A DNA stretch of 10,968 nucleotides from CAG-452 sp045531335 (GCA_045531335.1 JAZSDU010000030.1:1-10968), one strand, 5' to 3'; counted from the first letter of the stretch, positions 1 through 7,016 are shown. Notes: generated by a model not told the origin, from the sequence alone. Numbers and translations: made by a program.

Positions 1-1350
1 AACCCTGGTATATTTTCAATATTATTTATTACATCCCAAGCTGTAATATTATTATCCTCTGAATATTTTTGAATATTATCTATAGTTGTTTTTCCAATAC
101 TTCTTTTTGGTACATTTATTATTCTTCTCATACTCATAAAATCAGAAGTATTGTGTAATACTCTTAAATATGCAATTACATCTTTTATTTCTTTTCTTTC
201 ATAGAATTTTAATCCGCCTATAATTTTATAAGCAATATTTTCTCTTCTTAAAATATCTTCTATCGCTCTTGATTGAGCATTCATTCTATAAAGAACAGTA
301 AAGTCTTGATACTTAAAGTATTCTTCTCTTCTTAGTCTATTTATTTGTTCAACAATATATGAACCTTCATCATATTCATTATCTCCACAAAATACATTTG
401 GAAGTTCTCCTATATCATTTTGTGTCCATAATTCTTTCTTATACTTTACAGTATTATTTTTTATAACTGCATTTGCTGCATTTAAAATATTTCCTGTACA
501 TCTATAGTTTTGTTCTAGTTTGATTATTTTTGTTCCTGGAAAATCTCTCTCAAAATTTAAAATGTTTGAAATATCTGCACCTCTAAAACTATATATGCCT
601 TGGTCATTATCTCCAACAACTGTTATATTTCCATATGCTGATGCAAGCATTGTAACTAATGTGAATTGAGATTTATTAGTATCTTGATACTCATCTACTA
701 AAACATATTTAAATTTGTCTGAATAGTACTCTAAGACATCTGGATTTTCTGTTAGTATATCTATTGTGAAATTTATAATATCATCAAAATCTAAACTATT
801 ATTCTGTTTTAATTTTTTCTGATAAAGAGCATATATTTCACCAATTTTTTCTTTTCTGTATTCTCCATTTGCTCTTGCTAAGTACTGAGCAGGTGTAAGC
901 ATTTCATTTTTTGCATTGCTTATTTCTGACAAAACCCCTCTGTCTGTAAATAACTTGTCATCTATATTTAATTCTTTTAAACATTGTTTTACAAGTGTTC
1001 TTTGGTCAGATGTATCAAATATTACAAATGAGTTTTCGTATCCTATTCTATCTATAAACCTTCTTAAAATTCTTACACAAATAGAATGAAATGTGCCTAT
1101 CCACATTTCATTAGCTACCTCTCCAACTAAATTTTCTATTCTCGTTTTCATTTCGTTTGCTGCTTTATTTGTAAATGTAATAGCAAGTATTTGCCATGGT
1201 TTTATATTCTTTTCTCCAATTAAGTATGCAATTTTATGTGTTAATACTTTAGTCTTTCCGAGAACCTGCTCCTGCAATAATTAGGTTTGGTCCTTCTGTA
1301 TTTATAACTGCTTCATGTTGTTTATCATTTAATCCTTCTAATAAGTTCAT
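1..1350 (-). CDS. pcrA: ATP-dependent DNA helicase PcrA/UvrD, N-terminal part, with a +1 frameshift in the Walker A loop
   Basis: Superfamily 1A 3'-5' DNA helicase acting in nucleotide excision repair, replication restart and removal of RecA or stalled polymerases. ATG at 1350 is preceded by GAGGAG (1358-1363, 7-base spacing) and overlaps the 3' end of the phosphatase gene by 26 bases, so the two are translationally coupled. Frame 0 encodes 30 residues ending GAGS, then CGG AAA GAC TAA (stop 1249-1251). Skipping C1260 gives GAGSGKT and an open frame to the window edge, about 449 residues of the roughly 730 usual for PcrA. That frame carries helicase motifs in order: Walker A (about 27-33), TFTNKAA (Ia), VDEYQDTN (II, about residue 217), GDNDQGIYSFRG (III) and LEQNYR (IV). 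PcrA is essential in well-studied Bacillota, so a simple null allele is unlikely. Alternatives are a consensus error or programmed frameshifting. The family call is very secure; the C-terminus lies outside the window. Confidence 0.93.
1249..1263 (-). other. Candidate +1 recoding site in the pcrA P-loop
   Basis: The sense strand reads GGT TCT CGG AAA GAC TAA. The CGG occupies 1260-1258 and the in-frame stop follows two codons later. Removing the C at 1260 gives GGT TCT GGA AAG ACT, the normal Gly-Ser-Gly-Lys-Thr of Walker A. A purine-rich AGGAG lies 8 bases upstream of CGG and resembles a Shine-Dalgarno stimulator, although glycine codons of the P-loop force much of that sequence. The extra base is seen directly; recoding is inference. 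Confidence 0.6.
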
Positions 1351-1774
1351 TTATACTCTCCTCAATTTCTTTTGCACATTTTCTATATACTTCTATTCCA
1401 TATCCCCATGGGTCTTTTATATCCATATCATTTTTATTGTATCCTGCATATTCTTTCATTGTATATACTTTTTCTTTTAGCTCCGGATATATATTTATAA
1501 CATTATTTTTATGACTGCTTGTTGCACAAAGTATTATATCCATCTCTTCTATTTTTGAATTTCTAATATTTGTAGCTCTATGTTTTTTTAAGTCTATACC
1601 ATATTCTTTCATTACTTGTATTCCTTCATCTGTTGGAACATCTCCATTCATTGCAAATACTCCGCATGAATATACTTGTATATCTCTATTTGCTTCTTTT
1701 GCCTTTTTCTCTAACATTACATGTGCCATTGCACTTCTGCAAATATTTCCTGTACATATAAACATTATTTTCAT
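1325..1774 (-). CDS. Low-molecular-weight protein phosphatase, YwlE-type fold with an LMW-PTP-like active-site Ile
   Basis: A 149-residue single-domain cytoplasmic phosphatase, the usual length for the family. The N-terminal P-loop reads CTGNICRS: nucleophile Cys7, then five residues, then Arg13. The general acid lies in a DPWG motif near residue 120. The GVFA segment and the KVYTMKEYAG segment resemble Bacillus YwlE, a protein-arginine phosphatase. The loop residue that is Thr in YwlE (CTGNTCRS) is Ile here, as in classical tyrosine-specific LMW-PTPs. In the family that Thr-to-Ile change is known to shift specificity from phosphoarginine towards phosphotyrosine, so the substrate is uncertain. 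AGGAG at 1787-1791 inside the end of pdp serves the start at 1774; only four bases separate it from the pdp stop. It overlaps pcrA downstream, so it sits in the middle of a leftward operon. Confidence 0.88.
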   Translation of the reverse strand: MKIMFICTGNICRSAMAHVMLEKKAKEANRDIQVYSCGVFAMNGDVPTDEGIQVMKEYGIDLKKHRATNIRNSKIEEMDIILCATSSHKNNVINIYPELKEKVYTMKEYAGYNKNDMDIKDPWGYGIEVYRKCAKEIEESINELIRRIK

Positions 1775-1778
1775 TTGT

Positions 1779-3080
1779 TTAAATCACTCCTAAGATTATC
1801 TTTTCTTTTTCAACTTTCATTTCAGATATTTTATATGTATTTTTTAATTGTTCTACCGCTTCTTTTCCTTTTTGTTCATCATTTGCATGAATATATGCAA
1901 GTACATCTCCTGTTTTTACTTCATCTGCTATTTTTTTATTTAATACAATCCCTACAGCTTTATCTATATCGTCTTCTTTTTTTACTCTTCCTGCTCCTAG
2001 ACTAACTGATATAACTCCTACCTTCTCTGCATTTAGTTCTTCTACAAATCCATCCTTATCAGATATTACAGGAATTATATATTTTGCTTTTTCAAATTTC
2101 TCTGTATTTTCTATATATTCTATATTTCCATTCTGACTTTTAACTAACTCTAAAAACTTATTATATGCTTTTCCATTCTCAATATTTGCTAAAATCATTT
2201 TTTTATTCTCTTCTAAATCATTGTTTTTACCTGAAAGTTTTATAATATAACTTCCTATTGTTGTAATTATTTCTTTAATATCTTCTGGGATATTTCCTTT
2301 TAAGCATTCTACTGTTTCTATTATCTCTAATGTATTTCCTACTGCATATCCCACTGGTTCATCCATATTTGTAAGCACGCAAACCGTTTCTCTATCTGCA
2401 AGATCTCCTATATCTTTCATCATATTAGAAAGCTCTATAGCATCTTCTTTATTTTTCATAAAAGCTCCACTTCCAACTGTTACATCTAATACAATTTTAT
2501 TAGCTCCTGCTGCAATTTTTTTGCTCATTATGCTTGAAGCAATAAGTGGCATACTTCCAACACAATTAATTGTATCTCTTAAAGCATATATTTTTTTATC
2601 TGCTGGTGCTAAATTTCCTGTTTGCCCTATTAGGCTTATTCCTACTTTATTGACATTGCTTATAAATTCATTAATTTCTACTTCTGTTTTATATCCTGGA
2701 ATAGATTCTAATTTATCCACTGTTCCACCAGTAAATCCTAATCCTCTACCAGACATTTTAGCTACTGGAATTCCAAGTGATGCGATTATGGGCATTAACA
2801 CAATTGTTATTTTATCCCCGACTCCTCCTGTTGAATGTTTGTCTATAACTCTATCTGAAATTTTAGATAAATCTAGTATTTCGCCAGAATTCGCCATCTC
2901 CAATGTAAGGTTAGTTGTTTCTTCCTTATTCATTCCATTAATATATATAGCCATAACTAATGCTGCGGCTTGATAATCTGTTATATTTCCTTTTGTATAT
3001 TCAGTTACAAAATATTTTATATCTTCTTTATTTAATTCTTTACCATCTCTTTTTTTAGCTATAATTTCTTGGATATTCAT
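1779..3080 (-). CDS. pdp: Pyrimidine-nucleoside phosphorylase
   Basis: Cytoplasmic nucleoside-salvage enzyme that cleaves thymidine, uridine or deoxyuridine with phosphate to the free base and (deoxy)ribose-1-phosphate. At 433 residues it has the normal length of the Pdp/DeoA family. The helical N-terminal domain (about 1-65) has the typical opening with KRDG. The phosphate-binding signature KHSTGGVGDK lies near residues 81-90, followed by MSGRGLGFTGGT (about 109-120), with its TGGT repeat and the typical SGRGLG run. The middle has LIGQTGNLAPADKKIYALRD, and the C-terminal lobe has the glycine-rich SLGAGR. The start at 3080 is set by AAGGAGG (3087-3093) at 6-base spacing. It lies downstream of rnhB across a structured 151-base spacer and upstream of the phosphatase gene by four bases. 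Exact choice between thymidine-only (DeoA) and broad (Pdp) specificity cannot be fixed by eye; Bacillota proteins of this length are usually Pdp. Confidence 0.95.
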   Translation of the reverse strand: MNIQEIIAKKRDGKELNKEDIKYFVTEYTKGNITDYQAAALVMAIYINGMNKEETTNLTLEMANSGEILDLSKISDRVIDKHSTGGVGDKITIVLMPIIASLGIPVAKMSGRGLGFTGGTVDKLESIPGYKTEVEINEFISNVNKVGISLIGQTGNLAPADKKIYALRDTINCVGSMPLIASSIMSKKIAAGANKIVLDVTVGSGAFMKNKEDAIELSNMMKDIGDLADRETVCVLTNMDEPVGYAVGNTLEIIETVECLKGNIPEDIKEIITTIGSYIIKLSGKNNDLEENKKMILANIENGKAYNKFLELVKSQNGNIEYIENTEKFEKAKYIIPVISDKDGFVEELNAEKVGVISVSLGAGRVKKEDDIDKAVGIVLNKKIADEVKTGDVLAYIHANDEQKGKEAVEQLKNTYKISEMKVEKEKIILGVI

Positions 3081-3231
3081 ACTTGGCCTCCTTCTATTAT
3101 GGGCGCAGTTAGGTCATTCTTTATGGTATTCCTTACCGACAACGCCCCTACATTGTTTACAATCTTTACAAGGTTTGAGGGACAAACCTTAATCACGGGT
3201 ATTCCTAATCATGCGAGGAATGTCCCTCGTT
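3081..3231 (-). other. Structured, repeat-containing leader between rnhB and pdp
   Basis: This 151-base spacer is more GC-rich than its surroundings. Read in the pdp direction it has a perfect 8-bp hairpin, AAGGTTTG/CAAACCTT (3183-3190 with 3170-3177), whose loop UCCCU is complementary to an upstream GAGGGAC (3222-3228), so a pseudoknot is possible. CGAGG/CCTCG (3225-3229 with 3214-3218) competes with AGGAAT/ATTCCT (3216-3221 with 3201-3206) for the same bases. The octamer GGTATTCC occurs twice (3125 and 3198). GGGCG/CGCCC (3101-3105 with 3143-3147) brackets a repeat module. There is no U-run, so this does not look like a simple terminator. No known riboswitch class was recognised. Confidence 0.45.
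3101..3154. repeat. TGTAGGGGCG dispersed repeat, degenerate copy
   Basis: GGGCGCAGT at 3101-3109 is shared with 4526-4534, and CGCCCCTACATT at 3143-3154 is shared with 6945-6956. The GGGCG and CGCCC ends are inverted to one another. The interior (including a small GGTA/TACC hairpin) differs from the other copies. It forms part of the structured pdp leader. Confidence 0.5.
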
Positions 3232-3858
3232 TTAAATAAAATTCTTTGTAAATGTTTTTCTATGTAATGGGCAAATCCCATATTCTTTTATTGCTTGTAT
3301 ATGTTTTGCTGTTCCATACCCTTTATGCCCTGCAAATCCATACTGAGGATATACTTCATCATATTCTTTCATTATTCTGTCCCTTGTTACTTTTGCAATT
3401 ATTGATGCTGCTGAAATGCTATATATTTTTGCATCCCCTTTTATCACAGATATATATTTAATTCCTTTTGTATCTATTTTGTCTAGTGCATCAACTAAAA
3501 TTACATCAGGTTTCACTTCTAATTTATCTATCGCCTCAGTTAAAGCTTTTTTTGTAGCATTTAATATATTTAATTCATCTATTTCTTTTTCATCTATTAT
3601 GCCTGTGCTCCACGCAATTGCTTCACTTGTTATTTTTTCATAAAGCATCTCCCTTTTTGTTTCAGATACTTTTTTAGAATCATTTACATATTCTATAAAT
3701 GATTCAGGTTTCATTATTACACAACCAATAACAACAGGACCTGCCAAAGGGCCTCGTCCTGCTTCATCAATTCCTGCTATATACTTTACTCCATCTTCAT
3801 ATAATTTTTTCTCAAATTCTTTTAATTTATTTAATCTTTCAATTTCTCGTTCTTTCAT
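3232..3858 (-). CDS. rnhB: Ribonuclease HII
   Basis: Endonuclease that cuts the RNA strand of RNA-DNA hybrids and 5' of single ribonucleotides in DNA, so it works in ribonucleotide excision repair and primer removal in the cytoplasm. The 208-residue length is usual for short RNase HII. The signature GIDEAGRGPLAGPVV supplies Asp31 and Glu32. VDAL (Asp123) and KGDAKIYSISAASIIAKVTRD (Asp142, with Asp160 at its end) supply the remaining acidic metal ligands expected of the DEDD site, and GHKGYGT (about 177-183) is the conserved family motif. The start at 3858 has AAAGG (3866-3870) upstream, a modest site at 7-base spacing. A promoter lies at 3930-3958. It is the first gene of a leftward set ending in pcrA, a sensible neighbour for DNA repair, although the long spacer to pdp leaves cotranscription unproven. 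Confidence 0.97.
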   Translation of the reverse strand: MKEREIERLNKLKEFEKKLYEDGVKYIAGIDEAGRGPLAGPVVIGCVIMKPESFIEYVNDSKKVSETKREMLYEKITSEAIAWSTGIIDEKEIDELNILNATKKALTEAIDKLEVKPDVILVDALDKIDTKGIKYISVIKGDAKIYSISAASIIAKVTRDRIMKEYDEVYPQYGFAGHKGYGTAKHIQAIKEYGICPLHRKTFTKNFI

Positions 3859-3929
3859 ATTTGTTCCTTTTTATGTGTTTTGTTGTTGTCATTTGGTGTT
3901 TGGTATTTGATATTTTCAACGTTTTCTTT

Positions 3930-3958
3930 TATATACATTTACTAAACTCCAAATACAA
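3930..3958 (-). promoter_or_regulatory. Sigma-A-type promoter for rnhB
   Basis: On the minus strand, TTGTAT (3958-3953) and TATATA (3935-3930) are separated by exactly 17 bases. The start site would fall near 3923, giving a leader of about 65 bases that is C- and A-rich, almost without G before the Shine-Dalgarno, and therefore probably unstructured. Confidence 0.5.
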
Positions 3959-3975
3959 AATACATTATATTTATA

Positions 3976-4413
3976 TTATAACCCCTGTAATTGTTTTAAA
4001 CTATAATTCCCTTCATATCCATGTAAATAATATACCTCACAATTATTTGGATCTTCTAAATCATAAGACACTACATATGTATCCCCTTTTATATTAGATA
4101 AATTTTGGCTACTCAAATCACTACTGCTCCATTTACGGATTTTGTCGCTATAATTTGTTATACCTAACTTGCCCGCTTCATCCTCTGTTATTTGAGTCCC
4201 TACCAAACTATCTATATCCTTAAAATTATATTGTTCCGCTACTATCTTTGCTTTTGTTTTTATAGATATCATATCTGTTTTTATATCTTCAAGTTTTGCT
4301 TTGTCTATTGCACTTGTTCCGAAATGCATCCCTACTCCTGCAAGTATTAGCATTAAAACAATTGTTATAACTAAAGCTACAATTGTTATACCATTTTCTA
4401 TTTTAAAATTCAT
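3976..4413 (-). CDS. Type IV pilin-like (pseudopilin) protein with class III signal peptide
   Basis: A 145-residue protein built like a minor pilin or pseudopilin. A short basic leader MNFKIENG ends in Gly8, the expected prepilin-peptidase site. A 20-residue hydrophobic helix starting ITIVALVITIVL follows, then a soluble domain with no recognised family. The fifth mature residue is Ala, not the Glu found in most pilins; this ITxVALVITI form is common in pilin-like proteins of Clostridia. It would be membrane-inserted, then cleaved by a prepilin peptidase. No assembly ATPase or peptidase gene is in the window. The start at 4413 has AAAGGAG (4424-4430) at 10-base spacing and a strong promoter upstream, so it appears monocistronic. 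The C-terminal part is rich in Tyr, Asn and Leu and lacks the paired cysteines of many pilins. Function in adhesion, secretion or DNA uptake cannot be told apart. Confidence 0.7.
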   Translation of the reverse strand: MNFKIENGITIVALVITIVLMLILAGVGMHFGTSAIDKAKLEDIKTDMISIKTKAKIVAEQYNFKDIDSLVGTQITEDEAGKLGITNYSDKIRKWSSSDLSSQNLSNIKGDTYVVSYDLEDPNNCEVYYLHGYEGNYSLKQLQGL

Positions 4414-4441
4414 ATTATCAGAGCTCCTTTAAATTAGTTTT

Positions 4442-4470
4442 ATTATATTATATGTCCAAAATTATTTCAA
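4442..4470 (-). promoter_or_regulatory. Strong sigma-A-type promoter for the pilin-like gene
   Basis: On the minus strand, TTGAAA (4470-4465) and a consensus TATAAT (4447-4442) have a 17-base spacer. Both hexamers are at or near consensus, and the leader to the ATG at 4413 is short (about 20 bases) and contains AAAGGAG. Confidence 0.72.
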
Positions 4471-4520
4471 TATTTTAATTTATAAATTGTTATTTGTATG
4501 ATTGAATTGATTTTTGGTTT

Positions 4521-4644
4521 GTAGGGGGCGCAGTCCTCGGCGCCCCGAAATTTATTTGTTTTTTCGCTGGTCGCCCAAAATGCTAGCCCTGTTGGAGCTT
4601 TGCTCCTTACAGGAGCTGTATGCCTTTGGCTGTGCGACCCCTAC
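4521..4644. repeat. GC-rich inverted-repeat element (MITE/REP-like)
   Basis: A 124-base GC-rich island in AT-rich DNA. It opens with GTAGGGGGCG and closes with CGACCCCTAC, giving short terminal inverted repeats (GTAGGGG/CCCCTAC). Inside are several hairpins: GGGGCGC/GCGCCCC (about 4525-4546), GGAGC/GCTCC (about 4594-4606) and CTCC/GGAG (about 4603-4615). It shares GGGCGCAGT with 3101-3109 and TGGTCGCCC with 6941-6949. It holds no gene. It is probably a non-autonomous mobile or REP-like element; no target-site duplication was recognised. Confidence 0.6.
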
Positions 4645-4749
4645 GGTTAGCAAAATCAATTTCCTCTTACAAATCACAATTTGTCGTCAAAATTTTCAGG
4701 AAATTTTAATATATCTATTGTATGATAACTTAAATTTAGGTTATTATTA

Positions 4750-4786
4750 TATAATAGGAAGTAAAATTTTTCCTGTTTTAAGGAGG
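4750..4786 (+). promoter_or_regulatory. Possible -10 element and Shine-Dalgarno for the HtrA-type protease
   Basis: TATAAT at 4750-4755 is a consensus -10, but the bases 17-18 upstream (around AACTTA) match the -35 consensus poorly. AAGGAGG at 4780-4786 is a perfect ribosome binding site 8 bases before the ATG at 4795 and fixes that start. Confidence 0.4.
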
Positions 4787-4794
4787 TCTTTTTT

Positions 4795-5994
4795 ATGAGT
4801 GAAAATGATGATTTTTATAGAAATTTTAATGAAGATAAACCAAGATTTATTAAATTTAAATCTAACATTCTTGTTCCATTTATTTCAGGATTACTAGGAG
4901 CAAGTCTTGTAGTTGGTATAGCTTTTGGAGTTCCTAATGTAAGAAATTCATTAGAAACTAATAACTCTACCAATAATTCAAATACAGAAAAAACTTCTAA
5001 TACTGGAGTAGTAGAATATGTATCACTTAATAATTATTCAGATACAGCTGTATATTCTGCAAGTAAAGTCCTACCTTCTATTGTGGGTATTAAAGTTGAA
5101 TATACCGTTTCATCAAACTTTATTCAAGGAATGTCTCAAGTTGCGCAAGCCGAGGGTTCAGGAGTTATAATGAGTGAAGATGGGTATATTCTAACAAATA
5201 ATCACATTATAAATTCTTCTGATTCGTCTGTATATTATGAAGTTTCAGAAGCGACCAAATTATATGTTTATTTATACAATGATGAAACAGCATATGAAGC
5301 TACAATAGTAGGAAAAGATGAGGAAACAGATCTTGCTGTTATAAAAATAGAAAAAAATGGATTGATTCCTGCAGAGCTTGGAAATTCCGCTTCTGTAAAA
5401 ATAGGAGAATTTGCAATGGCAATAGGCAATCCTCTAGGAATGCAAAGTAGTGTTACATCTGGAATAATAAGTGCTGTTAATAGAATTGTTACAAGTGAAG
5501 ATGGAACAACATATAATTTAATCCAAACAGATGCTGCTATAAATTCTGGTAATAGTGGAGGTGCTTTAGTAAATTCAGAAGGGAAAGTAATCGGAATAAA
5601 TACTTTAAAATTATCAGGAAGTGGAATTGAAGGAATGGGATTTGCAATTCCAATAAATGATACTATAGATATATATAATCAATTAATTGAAAACGGAAAA
5701 GTATTAAGACCATATATAGGTATTGGTGGAATAGACTTAGATGAAGCTACTGCAAAACATTATGATTTACCAATTGGAATATATGTTAAAGAAATCCAAT
5801 CCAATAGTCCTGCATCATCTTCTGATTTAAAAGCAGGTGATGTAATTACAGCAATAGAAGGAACAAATGTTACTACTATGGATGAACTAAATGATATTAA
5901 AAACACAAAAAACATTGGTGATGAGATTACCCTTGATTTATATAGAAATGGTAAAACTCAACAAGTAAAAATAACACTTGGAGAAATGCCTTAA
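4795..5994 (+). CDS. htrA: Membrane-anchored HtrA/DegP-type serine protease with one PDZ domain
   Basis: Envelope quality-control protease that degrades or refolds misfolded exported proteins. The 399 residues start with a charged cytoplasmic tail, then one membrane helix (about 24-46) and an Asn/Thr/Ser-rich linker (about 50-75). The trypsin-like domain follows, with the triad His137 (TNNHII), Asp179 (ETDLAVI) and Ser254 (GNSGGAL). The oxyanion-loop region contains AIGNPLGM and TSGIIS. A C-terminal PDZ domain (about 305-395) opens with RPYIGI and includes SPASSSDLKAGDVI. With N-terminus inside, the protease and PDZ domains lie outside the membrane. Start choice follows AAGGAGG at 4780-4786. 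It is a single-gene unit with its own terminator at 5995-6024. No CssRS-type operator was recognised. All catalytic residues are present. Confidence 0.95.
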   Translation: MSENDDFYRNFNEDKPRFIKFKSNILVPFISGLLGASLVVGIAFGVPNVRNSLETNNSTNNSNTEKTSNTGVVEYVSLNNYSDTAVYSASKVLPSIVGIKVEYTVSSNFIQGMSQVAQAEGSGVIMSEDGYILTNNHIINSSDSSVYYEVSEATKLYVYLYNDETAYEATIVGKDEETDLAVIKIEKNGLIPAELGNSASVKIGEFAMAIGNPLGMQSSVTSGIISAVNRIVTSEDGTTYNLIQTDAAINSGNSGGALVNSEGKVIGINTLKLSGSGIEGMGFAIPINDTIDIYNQLIENGKVLRPYIGIGGIDLDEATAKHYDLPIGIYVKEIQSNSPASSSDLKAGDVITAIEGTNVTTMDELNDIKNTKNIGDEITLDLYRNGKTQQVKITLGEMP

Positions 5995-6024
5995 AAAAAA
6001 GCGGAATTTAAATTCCACTTTTTT
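5995..6024 (+). terminator. Rho-independent terminator of the HtrA-type gene
   Basis: Directly after the stop codon, an A-run and GCGGAATTT pair with AAATTCCAC and a six-T run. The stem has a single C/A mismatch at 6002/6017. The flanking A-run and T-run make it usable in both directions. Confidence 0.85.
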
Positions 6025-6048
6025 AATGAAGACTGAATAATTATGATT

Positions 6049-6083
6049 AAATGGAGATTTTGCTTGAAGCAAAATCTCCATTT
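6049..6083 (-). terminator. Hairpin between convergent genes, probable terminator of the leftward gene
   Basis: A perfect 15-bp stem (6049-6063 with 6069-6083; arm core GGAGATTTTGC) closes a TTGAA loop five bases past the stop of the leftward membrane-protein gene. The T-run after it is short in either direction, so it may act as a transcript-stabilising hairpin or a weak bidirectional terminator. Confidence 0.6.
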
Positions 6084-6088
6084 CCATT

Positions 6089-6913
6089 TTAAAATATTAT
6101 TAAATCTATTTCACTTGTATAATTTCTATTTCCATATGCATATACTAAATATAAATAATTATTTTTTCCTATAAAGAAATTAGGTGTTTTATCTACTTCA
6201 TAAATTTCATTTGCTTCATCTCGCATATACACATTATAACCTTGTTCACTTATAGTTTTCTTTTCATTATTTACTGCTTTTATTTCTTCATATATTTTAT
6301 CTTGTACTTGTTGTTTATCTAATCCCTTATATGCTAATATATCTTGTATACCCAATATTTTCTTATTTTCCACATCGTAATTATATGTTTGTATTATTTC
6401 CCTTTGTGGATCGCTTCCATTTTTATATTTACATCTTATTACCAAGGAAACTATATTATCATTAACATATACAACATAATCCATATTGTATGTAGTATTT
6501 ACTGTAGATGTATTTATAATCTCAATCAACTTTTTCCCAAATATATTAAATATTTCATTATTAATTTGAAGTGTTACATTATTCTCTTGTTTAAAATATG
6601 GTATTTTGGCATTTATGCTATATTTACCACTTTTCTCTTCTTGAACATCATATTTACAATATACAAGTTCATCATAATTAATATCAAGTTTTGCTGTTAC
6701 TTGTTTATCTATACTATTTGTAAACATATATTCAAAATTGCTCTTTAATTCTTCATAATTGGCAGTTTCAGTTTCTTCTCTAGTTTTATTCGATGTATTT
6801 GTTGTAATTTGAGCATAAACTGCTAATGCAATTGCTATGCTACAAATTAATATTATTGATGCTATTATTATAAGCATTTTATTTTTTTCTAAAAAATATT
6901 TAAATTTGTCCAT
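6089..6913 (-). CDS. Membrane-anchored protein with DUF4163/DUF3298-like ectodomain
   Basis: A 274-residue protein. A short basic cytoplasmic tail precedes one strongly hydrophobic helix (about 13-34), and the rest is predicted outside the cell. It has no lipobox and no clear cleavage site after the helix, so it probably stays anchored. The ectodomain has YSINAKIPYF followed by a helical INNEIFNIF segment, then a repeat-like beta region. Near the end come YNYDVENKKILGIQDIL and NFFIGKNNYLYLVYAYGN. This order resembles the DUF4163-DUF3298 pair found in PdaC- and RsiV-type exported proteins. That match is from memory of the pattern and is tentative. The catalytic NodB deacetylase domain of PdaC is absent. 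The start at 6913 follows AGGAGA (6920-6925). It is monocistronic, transcribed from the promoter at 6971-6999, with a GC-rich repeat in its leader. Confidence 0.6.
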   Translation of the reverse strand: MDKFKYFLEKNKMLIIIASIILICSIAIALAVYAQITTNTSNKTREETETANYEELKSNFEYMFTNSIDKQVTAKLDINYDELVYCKYDVQEEKSGKYSINAKIPYFKQENNVTLQINNEIFNIFGKKLIEIINTSTVNTTYNMDYVVYVNDNIVSLVIRCKYKNGSDPQREIIQTYNYDVENKKILGIQDILAYKGLDKQQVQDKIYEEIKAVNNEKKTISEQGYNVYMRDEANEIYEVDKTPNFFIGKNNYLYLVYAYGNRNYTSEIDLIIF

Positions 6914-6928
6914 TTATTTTCTCCTGTT

Positions 6929-6956
6929 GCGGACGACCAATGGTCGCCCCTACATT
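6929..6956. repeat. TGTAGGGGCG dispersed palindromic repeat
   Basis: On the minus strand this starts TGTAGGGGCGACC and runs into GGTCGTCC. The GGACGACC and GGTCGCCC arms (6931-6938 and 6942-6949) pair with one A/C mismatch around a three-base loop. The 12-mer CGCCCCTACATT (6945-6956) is identical to 3143-3154, and TGGTCGCCC recurs at 4568-4576. It sits in the 5' leader of the downstream leftward gene, four bases upstream of its Shine-Dalgarno. Confidence 0.6.
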
Positions 6957-6970
6957 TTTAATTAGTTTTT

Positions 6971-6999
6971 ATTATAACACTAAAAAATCATAGATTCAA
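6971..6999 (-). promoter_or_regulatory. Sigma-A-type promoter for the DUF4163-like membrane protein
   Basis: On the minus strand, TTGAAT (6999-6994) and a consensus TATAAT (6976-6971) are separated by 17 bases. It is divergent from the clpE promoter, with only 17 bases between the two -35 elements, so a shared regulator could act here. Confidence 0.7.
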
Positions 7000-7016
7000 C
7001 TTTTTCTTACGGTTTC

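Larger units (their letters stand above)
4414..4794. other. 381-base intergenic region: pilin promoter, repeat element, htrA leader
   Basis: The left third holds the leftward promoter of the pilin-like gene. The centre (4521-4644) is a GC-rich inverted-repeat element. The right third (4645-4794) is AT-rich and holds only a possible -10 hexamer (4750-4755) and the Shine-Dalgarno of the protease gene. An open frame through the repeat from 4514 to 4798 has low-complexity content and no ribosome binding site, and is not called as a gene. Confidence 0.7.

Noticed and set aside
1093..1284. Open frame antisense to pcrA
   Set aside because: It is a shadow of the helicase reading frame and has no independent ribosome binding site.
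2521..2973. 150-codon open frame antisense to pdp
   Set aside because: It mirrors codon structure of the strongly conserved pdp on the other strand.
4514..4798. Open reading frame of 94 codons across the GC-rich repeat
   Set aside because: It lacks a ribosome binding site, runs through a hairpin-rich repeat element and ends inside the htrA start region; composition is not protein-like.
6344..6748. 134-codon open frame antisense to the membrane-protein gene
   Set aside because: Ile/Tyr/Phe-rich translation is typical of antisense AT-rich DNA, and the opposite strand has a coherent gene with promoter and ribosome binding site.
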